Positions 19,185-29,373 of a stretch of 64,000 nt of DNA are shown here, in pieces (the stretch's first letter is position 1; each line of letters begins with the position of its first letter). This DNA comes from Bordetella parapertussis. GTDB lineage: Bacteria; Pseudomonadota; Gammaproteobacteria; Burkholderiales; Burkholderiaceae_C. The DNA lies in assembly GCA_945861305.1 (NCBI GenBank), contig CAMATW010000008.1, positions 5,387-69,386 of the forward strand, read 5' to 3'. The notes below the pieces were generated by a model. That model had not been told where the DNA came from. It searched no databases and worked only from the letters and a program-made list of their open reading frames with translations. A program made the position numbers and the translations under genes.

Positions 19185-19922
19185 CTAAGCAAATCGTTTA
19201 CTGTCTTCATAGCTTGTCAAAACTTTGAGAAGAAATTGAATCGAGTAGGTTGAGCGAACCACAGGAACTCTTGGTAGCGCGGTCATTCTGTCGGTTGCGC
19301 AGGCTCGGCCACGATGGGTAGTGGTAGCCGCTTCATAGCCTGCTTGTGAAACCAAGACTTCATGCTCAGGAGAAAAATGGCCATAGGGGTAGCAAAATTG
19401 TGTCACTGGTTTTTGCAAAAGGGTCTCTAGGTCACTTTTGCTTTGTAGTAGTTCATGGCGAGCCTCTGCCAAGGAAAGTTGGTTCAAGTCCGCATGGCTA
19501 CAAGTGTGCGAACCAACCTCCATACCCGCGTCAACCCATTTATGTATCTCCTCAACATTCATGAGGGTAGCTTTGGCTATTCCAAGCGCCGCGTCCCACT
19601 CGTTATGCTGACCAAGCCTTCCACTCACGACATAGCAAGTAGCGCTAAAACCATGGTTTTTCAAAATGGGAAGCGCCTGCAAAACATTGCTTTGGTAGCC
19701 ATCATCAAGCGTGATACCCACCACCTTGCCTTTTTTTGCTCCACGCAAATAAGGCATCAGGTCTGACATGGCCAGTCCTGTGTAACCAAGACGGGCAAGC
19801 CAAAGCATTTGTGCTGAAAAAGAAGACGGCGTCACCCATAAACTGCGCATCTGAAAACCCTTTGGTGGGGCTTGCTCAGTATGGTGGTAAGACAATATGG
19901 GAATGCTGTGATCAGATGTCAT
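19185..19922 (-). CDS. NodB-type polysaccharide deacetylase
   Basis: A 245-residue carbohydrate esterase family 4 domain protein. The catalytic/metal motif TLDDG is at about 71-75, the metal-binding histidines lie in GSHTCSHADL, and FCYPYG contributes the later active-site motif. No signal peptide or membrane helix is visible, which suggests a cytosolic substrate such as a nascent LPS or lipid-linked sugar rather than mature cell wall. It overlaps the rng stop by 4 nt and is followed by two glycosyltransferase genes. The substrate is inferred only from the context. Confidence 0.82.
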   Translation of the reverse strand: MTSDHSIPILSYHHTEQAPPKGFQMRSLWVTPSSFSAQMLWLARLGYTGLAMSDLMPYLRGAKKGKVVGITLDDGYQSNVLQALPILKNHGFSATCYVVSGRLGQHNEWDAALGIAKATLMNVEEIHKWVDAGMEVGSHTCSHADLNQLSLAEARHELLQSKSDLETLLQKPVTQFCYPYGHFSPEHEVLVSQAGYEAATTTHRGRACATDRMTALPRVPVVRSTYSIQFLLKVLTSYEDSKRFA

Positions 19923-21397
19923 AGCAACACAATGTTGTAGTCTTCTGGCCCCATGCCCACTTCAGTCATCAAAGAGATGGGCTTGCGAATAAAGTCGCTC
20001 AGTCCAGCCAAATGGTGGCTTTCTTCTTCTTGCAGCAACTCGATCACGGCAGGCGAGGCAAGAACGCGGAATTCTGCGGGGTTGAATTGACGAGCTTCTC
20101 GCAAGATTTCACGCAATATGTTGTAGGCCACACTGCGTGCCGTGTTGACAATGCCACGACCATGGCAACTGGCACAAGCTTGACACAACAAATGGGCTAG
20201 CGACTCACGGGTTCGCTTGCGAGTCATCTCTACCAAACCTAAGGGAGAAAAACCACTGACCGATGTTTTGACGCGATCTTTGGAAAGTTGTTTGCCAAAC
20301 TCACTTAGCACGGCCGCTTGGTGGTCTTGTCTTTGCATATCGATGAAGTCAATGACGATCATGCCGCCCAAATTACGCAGTCGCAATTGACGTGCAATGG
20401 CGCCTGCTGCTTCCAAATTGGTCTTGAATATGGTTTCATCAAAACTTTTGGCACCCACAAAGCCACCTGTGTTCACGTCAACCGTGGTCATGGCTTCGGT
20501 TTGATCAATGATCAAGTAACCGCCCGATTTCAGATCGACTCTTCGACCTAAAGCCAAAGAAATATCCTCATCGATATTGAACAAATCAAAAACAGGTCGC
20601 TCACCCTTGTAGTGAACCAGTTTGTCAACAGAAGATGGCATGAATTCTTTACCAAAAGCCATCAGCATTTCAAATTGCTCGCGTGAATCGATGCGAATGG
20701 TTTGGGTGCCTTCCGTCACAAAATCACGCAACACCCTTTGCAAAAGATTCAAATCTTGGTGAAGCAAAGACTTGGCAGCTTGGTTTAGGCTGGCTGCGCG
20801 AATGCGTTCCCAAGTTTTTCGCAAATAAGCAATATCCTCGCTAAGCTCTTGGTCAGAGGCCTCTTCACCATTGGTGCGAAGAATAAAACCACCTCTGGCT
20901 TCGGTTTGGTGCGCCAGTGTCGACAATCTCTCGCGCAAAACCTGGCGCTGCTCAACAGGTATTTTTTGCGAAACGCCAATGTGATCGTCTTGCGGCAAAA
21001 ACACCAGCAATCTTCCTGCGATGCTGATTTGGGCAGATAAGCGAGCGCCTTTGGTGCCCATGGGGTCTTTCATGACCTGTACCAACATCGATTGACCTTC
21101 AAACACCTGCTTTTCAATGGGGAGGATAGCTGGGGGCGCAACGTCAGGGTCCGCATGTTTGGCGTTAACACTGCTCATTAAGTCGGCTACATGCAAAAAA
21201 GCTGAACGCTCTAAACCAATGTCAATAAAAGCAGACTGCATCCCAGGTAGCACCCGAACAACTTTGCCAAGATAGACATTACCTACCAAGCCACGCTCAA
21301 GAGAGCGTTCGATATGCACTTCTTGCAAGGCGCCGTTTTCGATCACCGCTACGCGGCTTTCATGAGGGGCCCAGTTGATAAGGATGTCTTGTTGCAT
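19919..21397 (-). CDS. rng: Ribonuclease G
   Basis: A 492-residue RNase E/G endonuclease involved in 5' end maturation of 16S rRNA and mRNA decay. The S1 domain lies at about 35-110 (NVYLGKVVRVLPGMQSAFID). The catalytic magnesium aspartates lie in TVDVNTGGFVG and GGMIVIDFIDM. The Zn-link cysteines lie in CQACASCHGRG. There is no long RNase E-type C-terminal scaffold, so RNase G is the right call. It starts directly after the maf stop with no gap, a common betaproteobacterial order (rlmH-maf-rng). Confidence 0.96.
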   Translation of the reverse strand: MQQDILINWAPHESRVAVIENGALQEVHIERSLERGLVGNVYLGKVVRVLPGMQSAFIDIGLERSAFLHVADLMSSVNAKHADPDVAPPAILPIEKQVFEGQSMLVQVMKDPMGTKGARLSAQISIAGRLLVFLPQDDHIGVSQKIPVEQRQVLRERLSTLAHQTEARGGFILRTNGEEASDQELSEDIAYLRKTWERIRAASLNQAAKSLLHQDLNLLQRVLRDFVTEGTQTIRIDSREQFEMLMAFGKEFMPSSVDKLVHYKGERPVFDLFNIDEDISLALGRRVDLKSGGYLIIDQTEAMTTVDVNTGGFVGAKSFDETIFKTNLEAAGAIARQLRLRNLGGMIVIDFIDMQRQDHQAAVLSEFGKQLSKDRVKTSVSGFSPLGLVEMTRKRTRESLAHLLCQACASCHGRGIVNTARSVAYNILREILREARQFNPAEFRVLASPAVIELLQEEESHHLAGLSDFIRKPISLMTEVGMGPEDYNIVLL

Positions 21398-22003
21398 TCA
21401 GACGGTCCCGATCTGTTTGAGTAATTGGGTGGTTTCATATAAAGGCAAGCCCATGATGCCTGAGTAGCTTCCCGAAACATGAGAGATGAAGGCACTGGCA
21501 CGACCTTGAATGGCATAGGCCCCAGCTTTCCCCATAGGTTCTTGGCTGGCTACATAGTCTTGGATATCTGCTGCAGTCATAGGTGCAAATTTAACGCGAG
21601 AACGGCTCAAGGCAAGGTGTATATCTTGATTGTGACCGATGGCGACAGCCGTCAACACTTGGTGCGTTTTGCCTGACAACAGGCTTAGCATCTCTATAGC
21701 ATCGCTGGCATTGGCGGGTTTACCCAATATTTGCCTGTCCACCACCACGGTGGTGTCTGCGCACAATACCGGCGCAAAAACCAAGGACTGCTGTAGCATC
21801 TGCGCCATAGCTTCTCGCACTTTCAATCGGGTGACGCGTTTGACATACTTCAGTGCCGACTCGTGGGGCAAGACCGCCTCTAAGGCCTCGGCTGCCTCTG
21901 TGTCGGTTGGCAGCAGCACTTGGTAGGCAACGCCAATTTGATCAAGCAAGGCTTGTCGCCGTGGGCTTTGCGAGGCCAAATAAACAAAAGGGAAAGCACT
22001 CAT
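21398..22003 (-). CDS. maf: Maf family nucleotide pyrophosphatase
   Basis: A 201-residue Maf protein. Family members hydrolyse non-canonical or specific nucleoside triphosphates (dTTP/UTP or modified pyrimidines). The start at 22003 gives MSAFPFVYLASQSPRR; ASQSPRR is the family's N-terminal loop, and the ATG overlaps the rlmH stop by 4 nt. A longer reading would overlap rlmH by about 40 nt. The conserved CADTTVV and SGKTHQVLTAV motifs are present. The choice between the YhdE and YceF subgroups was not made. Confidence 0.93.
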   Translation of the reverse strand: MSAFPFVYLASQSPRRQALLDQIGVAYQVLLPTDTEAAEALEAVLPHESALKYVKRVTRLKVREAMAQMLQQSLVFAPVLCADTTVVVDRQILGKPANASDAIEMLSLLSGKTHQVLTAVAIGHNQDIHLALSRSRVKFAPMTAADIQDYVASQEPMGKAGAYAIQGRASAFISHVSGSYSGIMGLPLYETTQLLKQIGTV

Positions 22004-22467
22004 TCGCGGTGATAAGGGTGGTTGCTCATGATGGACCAGCATCGGTAGAGTTGTTCTATCAGCACCACTCTGACCATGGCATGGGGCAACGTCATGTCAG
22101 ACAAGCGAAGCAAGGAGCTGCCGTCTTTTCGAATCGCAGGATCGAAGCCATCTGCCCCGCCGATGATGAAAGCAACGTCCTGCCCCTCGGATTGCCAACC
22201 AGTCCATCGCTGGGAAAGTTCCATGGTGGTGGTGCGTTGTCCATGCTCATCCAGCCAAATTTTGTGACAGTCACGCGGCAAAACTTCATCAATGCGTTTT
22301 CTTTCAGCGGCCCAAATTTGGGCCGTGGTTCGAGAAGATCGTGGCTCTGCTTTGACAGTTTTAAGGCCCACGCCAGCTTCGGGTGGGAGTCGCTTGAGGT
22401 AATCATCCCAAGCGGTTTGTGCCCAGTCAGGAATTTTCATCCCTACTGCAACCACCCACAGCTTCAT
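22000..22467 (-). CDS. rlmH: 23S rRNA pseudouridine-1915 N3-methyltransferase RlmH
   Basis: A 155-residue SPOUT methyltransferase that methylates pseudouridine 1915 in helix 69 of 23S rRNA. It starts MKLWVVAVGMKIPDW, has the SAM-knot segment FIIGGADGFDPAI and ends with the conserved basic/aromatic tail EQLYRCWSIMSNHPYHRE. The length is exactly typical. It overlaps rsfS and maf by 4 nt each; the neighbouring genes rsfS, maf and rng are the usual companions. Confidence 0.97.
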   Translation of the reverse strand: MKLWVVAVGMKIPDWAQTAWDDYLKRLPPEAGVGLKTVKAEPRSSRTTAQIWAAERKRIDEVLPRDCHKIWLDEHGQRTTTMELSQRWTGWQSEGQDVAFIIGGADGFDPAIRKDGSSLLRLSDMTLPHAMVRVVLIEQLYRCWSIMSNHPYHRE

Positions 22468-23015
22468 TTTTTTCGGGGTGCAGTGGGACGTTTTTTAACC
22501 GCGGGGATCTTGGTCGCCGCCGTGGTCTTTTTGGTTGCAGAGGTCTTTTTGTTTGCAGAGGTCTTGGTGGCTGCAGAGGTCTTGGTGGCTGCAGATTTGA
22601 CGCGAACTGATTTCACCGCAGCAGGTGGTTTTTCAATGACGGGCTTGGGTGCGCCCAGTTTGATTCGCACAGGTTTTTCGCCCCAAATCTCTTCCAAATG
22701 GTAGTAGGTACGAATGGCCGGTTGCATGATGTGAACCACCACAGAGCCGCAGTCGACGATGATCCATTCGCCGTTATCTTCGCCTTCCATGCGGGGTTTG
22801 GCAAAACCTGCATCTCTGACCCCATCGCGCACACTGGCGGCCAAGGCTTTGGTTTGTCGATTAGAAGTGCCACTGGCAATGACAACCCTCTCAAACAAAG
22901 ACGACAAATGTTCGGTGTTGAAGACCACGATATCTTGCGCTTTGACATCCTCCAGACTGTCAACAATGCTTCTTTGCAGTTTTTGGACGTCTTTTTTTTC
23001 AGCGGCTTCTGTCAT
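22464..23015 (-). CDS. rsfS: Ribosomal silencing factor RsfS with repetitive Lys/Ala tail
   Basis: RsfS binds uL14 and blocks subunit joining in starvation. The conserved domain occupies about residues 10-121 (KAQDIVVFNTEHLSSLFERV, GEWIIVDCG, YYHLEEIWGEKPV). The ATG at 23015 (MTEAAEKK) overlaps the nadD stop by 17 nt; the upstream reading is just nadD sequence. The protein is 183 residues, about 60 longer than usual. The extra part is a basic tail with five hexapeptide repeats (141-170, SAATKT-like) and a PTAPRKK end, like histone-H1-type linkers. This tail is not part of the known silencing domain. Confidence 0.93.
   Translation of the reverse strand: MTEAAEKKDVQKLQRSIVDSLEDVKAQDIVVFNTEHLSSLFERVVIASGTSNRQTKALAASVRDGVRDAGFAKPRMEGEDNGEWIIVDCGSVVVHIMQPAIRTYYHLEEIWGEKPVRIKLGAPKPVIEKPPAAVKSVRVKSAATKTSAATKTSANKKTSATKKTTAATKIPAVKKRPTAPRKK
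22506..22595 (-). repeat. Five tandem 18-bp repeats coding the RsfS tail
   Basis: Five 18-bp units lie end to end. On the plus strand the two units nearest 22595 are identical (GGTCTTGGTGGCTGCAGA), the next two differ at four or five positions and the last is more diverged. They encode SAATKT, SAATKT, SANKKT, SATKKT and TAATKI at RsfS residues 141-170. The unit is a multiple of three, so copy-number change would keep the frame. Confidence 0.93.
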
Positions 23016-23622
23016 GGTTTTCCAAATAGAGTTTGTTTTGTTGGATGTAATGGGCGACGGGTAGACTGAGAAGATCAGACTCTGGGTGGCCTGACGCATA
23101 ACTGGTACGCACAGAAGAAGAGCTGATATTCATCAAAGGTATGTTCATACGCATCACCCGATCTGGGGGTAGATTGTGCCACTCGTCCGAATACTCCTTG
23201 TCAGCACTGGTGACAGGACGTTGAACCACCACCAACTTGGCCATCTCCAATAAGCGTTGCCATTGGTACCAAAGAGTAAAGCTTGCAGCTTGGTCAGCCC
23301 CTACAAGAATACAAAAATGGGCGTTGGGGTGAAGAACTTTCAACTTGTCTAGGGTGTCGACGGTATAGCTTGAACCCTCGCGTCGAGTTTCCATGTCATC
23401 CACCACAACCTGCGGCATGTTTTGAAAAGCCAAGCGAGCCATGGCTAAACGGTGACTGGCGTCGGACAAGACACGCGATTTATGCCAAGCCTGTCCAGTC
23501 GGAACTATGTACAAAAGATCAAGTTGCTGTTGATGAATAACTGCTTGGGCTAAGGCTTGGTGCGCAAGATGAGGAGGGTCAAAAGCCCCGCCAAAAATAC
23601 CGATGCGCAGGACTTGGCTCAA
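22999..23622 (-). CDS. nadD: Nicotinate-nucleotide adenylyltransferase NadD
   Basis: A 207-residue nucleotidyltransferase that makes deamido-NAD from nicotinate mononucleotide and ATP. The motif [14 protein letters not shown] is close to the N-terminus and the late ISSSSVR is present. I placed the start at the TTG of 23622 ([10 protein letters not shown]), which overlaps the hemF stop as TTGA; longer readings would run back into hemF and give an unnatural N-terminus. The rsfS start lies inside its last codons. nadD-rsfS-rlmH is a standard bacterial order. Confidence 0.92.
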   Translation of the reverse strand: MSQVLRIGIFGGAFDPPHLAHQALAQAVIHQQQLDLLYIVPTGQAWHKSRVLSDASHRLAMARLAFQNMPQVVVDDMETRREGSSYTVDTLDKLKVLHPNAHFCILVGADQAASFTLWYQWQRLLEMAKLVVVQRPVTSADKEYSDEWHNLPPDRVMRMNIPLMNISSSSVRTSYASGHPESDLLSLPVAHYIQQNKLYLENHDRSR

Positions 23623-24542
23623 GCGACTTGGACCCAGTCTTGGGGAACCAAAAAGTGTGAGTAAAGTTTTTCTTCTGCCGAGCCAACCTCTGGCGTTTGC
23701 TGATAGGACCAACTCACCATAGGTGGCAAAGACATCAGAATGGACTCGGTGCGGCCACCTGATTGAAGACCAAAGTGGGTTCCCCTGTCCCAGACCAAAT
23801 TGAACTCCACATAGCGACCCCGTCTGTAAAGTTGGTGGTTGCGTTCACGTTCACCGTAGGCTGTGTCCATGCGTTTGCTGACAATGGGCAAATAAGCTTC
23901 GTTAAAAGCATTCCCCACACTTTGCATCATGGCAAAACTCTTCTCAAAACCAAGTTCAGAAAAGTCGTCAAAAAAGATCCCGCCTACGCCACGAGGTTCG
24001 TTTCGGTGCTTGAGGAAAAAATATTCATCACACCATTTTTTAAATCGGGGGTAGTAATTTGTATCGAATCCATCGAGAGATTTTTTGCACTCGGTATGGA
24101 AGTGTCGTGCATCTTCATCAAAACCATAGTAAGGCGTTAAATCCATGCCGCCGCCAAACCAAGCCACAGCCTCACCTGACACCGGTTGGGCCAACAAAGC
24201 CCGAACATTCAAATGCACCGTGGGTACATAGGGGTTGCGCGGATGAAAAACCAAGGACACGCCCATGGCCTCAAAAGAAGAGCCTGCCAGCTCTGGGCGA
24301 TGTTGCGTCGCAGATGGGGGTAATTTAGGGCCCCGCACATGCGAAAACCCACAACCAGCACGTTCAAACACATTGCCGTTTTCTAAAATTTGGGTGATGC
24401 CATTGCCTTGAAGGGTTTCGCCCGGAGGCTTTTCCCATGGATCACTCATAAACGCGTGGCCGTCGATGGCACTCAGGGCCGATGTAATGCGCTGTTGCAA
24501 CCCAAGCAAGTAGTCTCTGACAGGTTCAAATGACTGGTTCAT
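23619..24542 (-). CDS. hemF: Oxygen-dependent coproporphyrinogen III oxidase HemF
   Basis: A 307-residue enzyme that oxidatively decarboxylates coproporphyrinogen III to protoporphyrinogen IX in haem synthesis, using O2. Family hallmarks are visible: [31 protein letters not shown] [12 protein letters not shown] and [16 protein letters not shown]. The length is typical. The gene lies 31 bp downstream of purD and overlaps nadD by 4 nt. Its presence implies that the organism makes haem aerobically. Confidence 0.97.
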   Translation of the reverse strand: MNQSFEPVRDYLLGLQQRITSALSAIDGHAFMSDPWEKPPGETLQGNGITQILENGNVFERAGCGFSHVRGPKLPPSATQHRPELAGSSFEAMGVSLVFHPRNPYVPTVHLNVRALLAQPVSGEAVAWFGGGMDLTPYYGFDEDARHFHTECKKSLDGFDTNYYPRFKKWCDEYFFLKHRNEPRGVGGIFFDDFSELGFEKSFAMMQSVGNAFNEAYLPIVSKRMDTAYGERERNHQLYRRGRYVEFNLVWDRGTHFGLQSGGRTESILMSLPPMVSWSYQQTPEVGSAEEKLYSHFLVPQDWVQVA

Positions 24543-24573
24543 GAATATGTTGCCTTAGGTTGAATGTTTGGTT

Positions 24574-25860
24574 TTATCGGCGAATAGCACGAAACCCAAT
24601 GTCACGCCGCATTTGCATCCCTTTGAAATGCAGTTGATCAGCCAAAGCGTAGGCATGGCTCTGGGCTTGCTTGACAGTGTCGCCAAGGGCGGTTGCACAC
24701 AATACACGTCCACCGCTGGTGAAAATCTTGCCATCCCTAAGAACCGTGCCAGCGTGAAACACCATAGCCTCATAAGTATCGGATGGGAGTCCATGAATCT
24801 CCTCCCCAAGTTCAGGGGTTGCGGGGTAGTTGGCGGCTGCCATGACCACGCCAAGTGCACAACGCCTGTCCCATTGCAATTCGATGTTTGACAATGTTTG
24901 GGGGTCTGCATCCGTGGCCGCCCAAAGCAGTTCAAGCAAATCACTTTTGAGGCGCATCATGATGGGCTGTGTTTCAGGGTCGCCCATTCGGCAGTTGAAT
25001 TCAAGCACTTTGAGCTGGCCTTCTCGACCAATCATCAAACCGGCATACAAAAAACCTGAGTAGGGAATGCCATCTTGCTGCATCCCTTTGAGTGTGGGCT
25101 GTATGACTTCACGCATGACTTTGGCGTGTATTTCTGGTGTGACCACTGGTGCAGGCGAATAAGCGCCCATACCGCCCGTATTGGGCCCCATGTCGGCGTC
25201 CAACAAACGCTTGTGGTCCTGGGAAGTGGCCAAGGGCAATGCCGTCAAGCCGTGGGCCACAACCATGAAACTGGCCTCTTCACCATCCAAAAACTCTTCA
25301 ATGACCACCCTTGCAACGCCTTGGTTGTGCTGAACACCCGCATCGCTGGCAAGCATATGGTCGATGGCTGCATGGGCCTCTTGCACATTCATGGCCACCA
25401 CCACGCCTTTGCCCGCAGCCAAGCCATCGGCTTTCACCACAATGGGCGCACCCTTGGTACCCACATAAGCATGGGCCTTGGGGGCATCTTCAAACACTTG
25501 GTATTCAGCGGTGGGAATCCCGTGCCTGAGCATAAAGGCTTTGGAAAAGGCTTTGGAACTTTCAAGCTGGGCGGCCGCTTGCGAGGGGCCAAAAATGCGC
25601 AATCCGTGCTGGCGAAATTCATCCACAATACCCCCCGCCAACGGGGCTTCGGGGCCGACCACGGTCAAATCAATTTGGTTAGCCTGCGCCCATTCGCGCA
25701 GCGCCACTTTGTCGGTGAGTGCTATGTTGTCAAAGTCTTTGTGCTTGGCAGTGCCGCCGTTCCCTGGAGCAACATAAATACGCTGAACCTGAAGCGAAAG
25801 GTTGAGTTTCCAGGCCAGTGCATGTTCTCGACCACCACCACCAACCATGAGTATTTTCAT
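24574..25860 (-). CDS. purD: Phosphoribosylamine-glycine ligase PurD
   Basis: A 428-residue ATP-grasp enzyme of purine synthesis that joins phosphoribosylamine and glycine. It starts [19 protein letters not shown]; the ATP-grasp part has [15 protein letters not shown] and later [15 protein letters not shown] and [13 protein letters not shown], all diagnostic for PurD. The start overlaps the yebC stop by 4 nt. The 31-bp gap to hemF is one of the larger gaps in this run. Confidence 0.98.
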   Translation of the reverse strand: MKILMVGGGGREHALAWKLNLSLQVQRIYVAPGNGGTAKHKDFDNIALTDKVALREWAQANQIDLTVVGPEAPLAGGIVDEFRQHGLRIFGPSQAAAQLESSKAFSKAFMLRHGIPTAEYQVFEDAPKAHAYVGTKGAPIVVKADGLAAGKGVVVAMNVQEAHAAIDHMLASDAGVQHNQGVARVVIEEFLDGEEASFMVVAHGLTALPLATSQDHKRLLDADMGPNTGGMGAYSPAPVVTPEIHAKVMREVIQPTLKGMQQDGIPYSGFLYAGLMIGREGQLKVLEFNCRMGDPETQPIMMRLKSDLLELLWAATDADPQTLSNIELQWDRRCALGVVMAAANYPATPELGEEIHGLPSDTYEAMVFHAGTVLRDGKIFTSGGRVLCATALGDTVKQAQSHAYALADQLHFKGMQMRRDIGFRAIRR

Positions 25861-26576
25861 AGGGCCGCGTTATGGAAAACCTCTTGAACATCGTCGAGTT
25901 CTTCGAGGGCATCAATGATTTTTTGCATTTTCAGTCTGTCATCATCGTTCAAATCGATGGTGACTTCGGGGCGATAAGTCACTTCAGCCATGCCCGCTTG
26001 GAGGCCAACAGCATCAAGGGCGGCTTTCACGGCCTCAAAAGCAGTAGGCGGAGTTAAAACTTCAACAGCCCCATCTTCGTCAACCAAGACGTCGTCTGCT
26101 CCTGCATTCAAGGCGGCTTCCATGACCGCGTCTTCAGAGGTGCCAGGCGCCAAAAGGAGTTGCCCACAGTGTTTGAATTGAAAGGCCACAGAGCCCTCTG
26201 TGCCTAAGTTACCACCATGTTTATTCAAAGCATGACGCACCTCAGCGACTGTGCGAACTTTGTTATCGGTCATGGTGTCAACCATCACGGCGACGCCGCC
26301 TATGCCATAACCTTCATAGCGAATTTCTTCGTAATTCACGCCTTCAAGGTTACCGGTGGCTTTGTCAATATTGCGCTTGACGGTGTCAGCCGGAAGATTG
26401 ACCGACTTGGCTTTTTCAACAGCCATGCGCAAGCGTGGGTTGGTGTCCAAATCGCCACCGCCCAAACGGGCAGCCACCATGATTTCACGAATAACACGGG
26501 TCCAAACTTTGCCACGCTTTTCGTCTTGACGACCCTTTCGGTGCTGAATATTGGCCCATTTGCTATGTCCAGCCAC
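25857..26576 (-). CDS. YebC/PmpR family protein
   Basis: A 239-residue member of the YebC/TACO1 family. Members were described as transcription regulators and later as translation factors that help ribosomes at proline-rich stretches. The start [18 protein letters not shown] is the family's N-terminal signature, and [14 protein letters not shown] and the acidic C-terminal domain are present. It lies 2 bp after clpA and overlaps purD by 4 nt. The length is typical. Confidence 0.95.
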   Translation of the reverse strand: MAGHSKWANIQHRKGRQDEKRGKVWTRVIREIMVAARLGGGDLDTNPRLRMAVEKAKSVNLPADTVKRNIDKATGNLEGVNYEEIRYEGYGIGGVAVMVDTMTDNKVRTVAEVRHALNKHGGNLGTEGSVAFQFKHCGQLLLAPGTSEDAVMEAALNAGADDVLVDEDGAVEVLTPPTAFEAVKAALDAVGLQAGMAEVTYRPEVTIDLNDDDRLKMQKIIDALEELDDVQEVFHNAAL

Positions 26577-26578
26577 GC

Positions 26579-28906
26579 TTAGCCTGCCTCAGCTTCTTCG
26601 GGTTCAGCAGGCTCGGACTTGGAAGCTCTGGATTCTTTCTTAGGCAAGGGATGGATATCGAGCAACACCTCTTCCTTGTCGTCGATATCAACCGTCAAAC
26701 GACCACCATCAGTCAGTCGACCAAACAACAACTCGTCAGCCAAAGCACGGCGAATCATGTCCTGGATCAAACGTTGCATGGGACGCGCACCCATCAGCGG
26801 ATCAAAACCTTTTTTGGCCAAGAATTTGCGCAAAACATCCGTGAAAGTGACGTCAACCTTTTTCTCGGCCAACTGGGTTTCAAGTTGCAGCAAAAATTTG
26901 TCGACCACACGCATGATGACGATTTCATCAAGGGCCTTGAAACTGACGGTGGCGTCCAAGCGATTGCGGAACTCGGGTGTAAACAAGCGCTTGATGTCAG
27001 CCAACTCGTCGCCCGCTTCGCGAGCGTTGGTAAAGCCAATAGTGGACTTATTCATGGTTTCTGCACCCGCATTGGTCGTCATGATGACGATGACATTACG
27101 GAAATCAGCTTTACGGCCATTGTTGTCTGTCAATGTGCCATGGTCCATGACCTGAAGCAACACATTGAAGATATCCGGATGGGCTTTTTCAATTTCATCA
27201 AGCAACAGCACAGAATGGGGCTTCTTGGTCACAGCTTCGGTCAGCAAGCCACCTTGGTCAAAGCCCACATAGCCAGGAGGTGCGCCAATCAGGCGACTCA
27301 CCGCGTGGCGCTCCATGTATTCAGACATGTCAAAGCGAATCAACTCGATGCCCAAAATATAGGCCAACTGCTTTGCAGCTTCGGTCTTGCCTACACCGGT
27401 GGGACCACTGAACAAAAAGGACCCGATAGGTTTGTCGGCTTTGCCCAAGCCAGAACGAGCCATCTTGACTGCTGAGGCCAAGACCTCCAAGGCTTTGTCT
27501 TGCCCAAAGACCACGCTTTTCAAATCCCGCTCTAAAGTTTGCAGCTTGCCGCGGTCATCGTTTGAAACACTGGCAGGCGGAATACGTGCGATTTTGGCGA
27601 CGATGTCCTCAATTTCGGTCTTGCTGATGGTCTTTTTACGTTTAGATACAGGCAATATACGCTGTGCAGCGCCTGCTTCGTCAATCACATCGATGGCTTT
27701 ATCGGGCAAATGGCGGTCATTGATGTACTTGGCGCTCAACTCTGCTGCCGCTTGCAACGCCGCTAATGCGTACTTGACGCTGTGGTGCTCTTCGAAGCGC
27801 GACTTCAGTCCTTTAAGAATGTCAACAGTTTGCTCGACTGTGGGTTCGACCACATCGATTTTTTGAAAGCGACGAGAAAGCGCTGCGTCTTTTTCAAAAA
27901 TACCGCGGTATTCTGTGAAAGTGGTGGCGCCTATGCACTTGAGCTGCCCTGAACTTAGAGCAGGTTTGAGTAAATTGGATGCATCCAAAGTGCCGCCTGA
28001 AGCTGCACCAGCACCAATCAAGGTGTGAATCTCATCAATGAACAACACCGCATTCGGTTTGTCTTTCAATGACTTTAAAACGCCTTTGAGTCTTTGCTCA
28101 AAGTCACCACGGTACTTGGTACCGGCAAGCAAAGCGCCCATGTCCAAAGAATAGACCTGAGAGTCGGCCAAAATTTCAGGAACCTCTTTTTGCGTGATGC
28201 GCCAAGCCAAGCCCTCGGCAATGGCGGTCTTTCCTACGCCCGCCTCGCCAACCAACAAAGGGTTGTTTTTGCGCCGACGGCACAGAATTTGAATCACCCG
28301 CTCAACCTCGTACTCGCGACCGATCAAGGGGTCAATCTTTCCGTCCTTGGCCAATTGGTTGAGGTTTTGGGTAAATTGCTCCAATGGTGAAGCTTTTTCA
28401 GACTTTTCAGTCGACTCCTCATTTTCTGAAGGCGAAGAATCCGCACTTTTGGTGGGTTCTTGAGGGTCGTTTTTCTTGATGCCGTGGGCAATGAAATTGA
28501 CCACATCCAAGCGCGTGACGCCTTGTTGGTGAAGGTAATACACCGCATGGGAGTCTTTCTCCCCAAAGATGGCCACCAACACATTGGCGCCAGTGACTTC
28601 TTTTTTGCCATTGCCAGTGGACTGAACGTGCATGATGGCGCGTTGGATAACGCGCTGAAAGCCTAATGTAGGTTGGGTGTCAACCTCGTCGGTTCCGGCC
28701 ACTTGTGGGGTATTGTCTTTGATGAAGTTGGAAAGCGATTTGCGCAAGTCATCGATGTTGGCTGAACAGGCTCTAAGTACTTCAGCGGCACTAGGGTTGT
28801 CTAGCAAGGCTAAAAGCAGGTGCTCGACTGTAATGAATTCATGCCTTTGTTGCCTAGCCTCTACAAAGGCCATGTGTAAGCTGACTTCAAGTTCTTGGGC
28901 AATCAT
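26579..28906 (-). CDS. clpA: ATP-dependent Clp protease ATP-binding subunit ClpA
   Basis: A 775-residue AAA+ unfoldase that feeds substrates to ClpP. The start at 28906 ([14 protein letters not shown]) follows AGAAGGAA and matches ClpA; a longer in-frame reading would overlap most of clpS. The Clp N-domain is at 1-145. AAA1 has [12 protein letters not shown] and [15 protein letters not shown]2 has [13 protein letters not shown] and [10 protein letters not shown]. The ClpP-docking IGF loop is seen in [10 protein letters not shown]. The C-terminus ends in a Glu/Ala/Lys-rich tail. clpP is not in the window. Confidence 0.97.
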   Translation of the reverse strand: MIAQELEVSLHMAFVEARQQRHEFITVEHLLLALLDNPSAAEVLRACSANIDDLRKSLSNFIKDNTPQVAGTDEVDTQPTLGFQRVIQRAIMHVQSTGNGKKEVTGANVLVAIFGEKDSHAVYYLHQQGVTRLDVVNFIAHGIKKNDPQEPTKSADSSPSENEESTEKSEKASPLEQFTQNLNQLAKDGKIDPLIGREYEVERVIQILCRRRKNNPLLVGEAGVGKTAIAEGLAWRITQKEVPEILADSQVYSLDMGALLAGTKYRGDFEQRLKGVLKSLKDKPNAVLFIDEIHTLIGAGAASGGTLDASNLLKPALSSGQLKCIGATTFTEYRGIFEKDAALSRRFQKIDVVEPTVEQTVDILKGLKSRFEEHHSVKYALAALQAAAELSAKYINDRHLPDKAIDVIDEAGAAQRILPVSKRKKTISKTEIEDIVAKIARIPPASVSNDDRGKLQTLERDLKSVVFGQDKALEVLASAVKMARSGLGKADKPIGSFLFSGPTGVGKTEAAKQLAYILGIELIRFDMSEYMERHAVSRLIGAPPGYVGFDQGGLLTEAVTKKPHSVLLLDEIEKAHPDIFNVLLQVMDHGTLTDNNGRKADFRNVIVIMTTNAGAETMNKSTIGFTNAREAGDELADIKRLFTPEFRNRLDATVSFKALDEIVIMRVVDKFLLQLETQLAEKKVDVTFTDVLRKFLAKKGFDPLMGARPMQRLIQDMIRRALADELLFGRLTDGGRLTVDIDDKEEVLLDIHPLPKKESRASKSEPAEPEEAEAG

Positions 28907-28964
28907 GAAAATTCCTTCTGGCGATCTTTGTGTAAGTTCAACTGTATATGGAAACGATGGGACA

Positions 28965-29318
28965 TTATTCAATGGGTTCGAGCAAAGCTTGTAGGGGGTG
29001 TCCAGCCTGATGGGCAGCGTCTTGGACTTGATCGACTTTGCTGGCGGCAACGTCCTTGGTGTAAACCCCACAAATCCCTTTTCCATCCAAGTGGATCTTG
29101 AGCATAATTTGTGTGGCCGCCTCACGGTCTTTGCCAAAAAACTCCTGCAATACCCTGACAACAAACTCCATGGGCGTGAAATCGTCATTGAGCATGACCA
29201 CTTGGTACATCTGAGGCGGTTGGGTGCGTTGGGTGCGTCGCTCTAGAACGACTGAATCAGAGTCGCCTGTTTGTGGGGGTGGGATGACAGGCTTTGATGG
29301 GGCAGTTGGCATACTCAT
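28965..29318 (-). CDS. clpS: ClpS adaptor protein
   Basis: A 117-residue N-end-rule adaptor that delivers proteins with bulky hydrophobic N-termini to ClpA. The binding pocket motif [12 protein letters not shown] and the later [16 protein letters not shown] are characteristic. A disordered, Pro-rich N-terminal 35 residues precede the core. Two in-frame ATG codons (29318 and 29312) are possible starts. It lies 58 bp upstream of clpA and is the first gene of the long minus-strand run; its promoter must lie in the 156-bp region shared with the cold-shock gene. Confidence 0.96.
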   Translation of the reverse strand: MSMPTAPSKPVIPPPQTGDSDSVVLERRTQRTQPPQMYQVVMLNDDFTPMEFVVRVLQEFFGKDREAATQIMLKIHLDGKGICGVYTKDVAASKVDQVQDAAHQAGHPLQALLEPIE

Positions 29319-29373
29319 ATTCTATCGATGACGTCTAGCGCACTCAAAAAACTGAAACAATCTCCGGAAATCC

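Noticed and set aside
22506..22595. CRISPR array
   Set aside because: The units are contiguous 18-mers without spacers, within a coding frame, and no cas genes are present.
22992..22999. Run of eight A (minus strand) at the start of rsfS as a programmed slippage site
   Set aside because: Both nadD and rsfS are intact without any frameshift, and no stem-loop or pseudoknot stimulus was seen.
28907..29188. 94-codon in-frame extension of clpA upstream of 28906
   Set aside because: It overlaps clpS on the same strand, is unlike any ClpA N-terminus, and a strong AGAAGGAA site precedes the shorter start.
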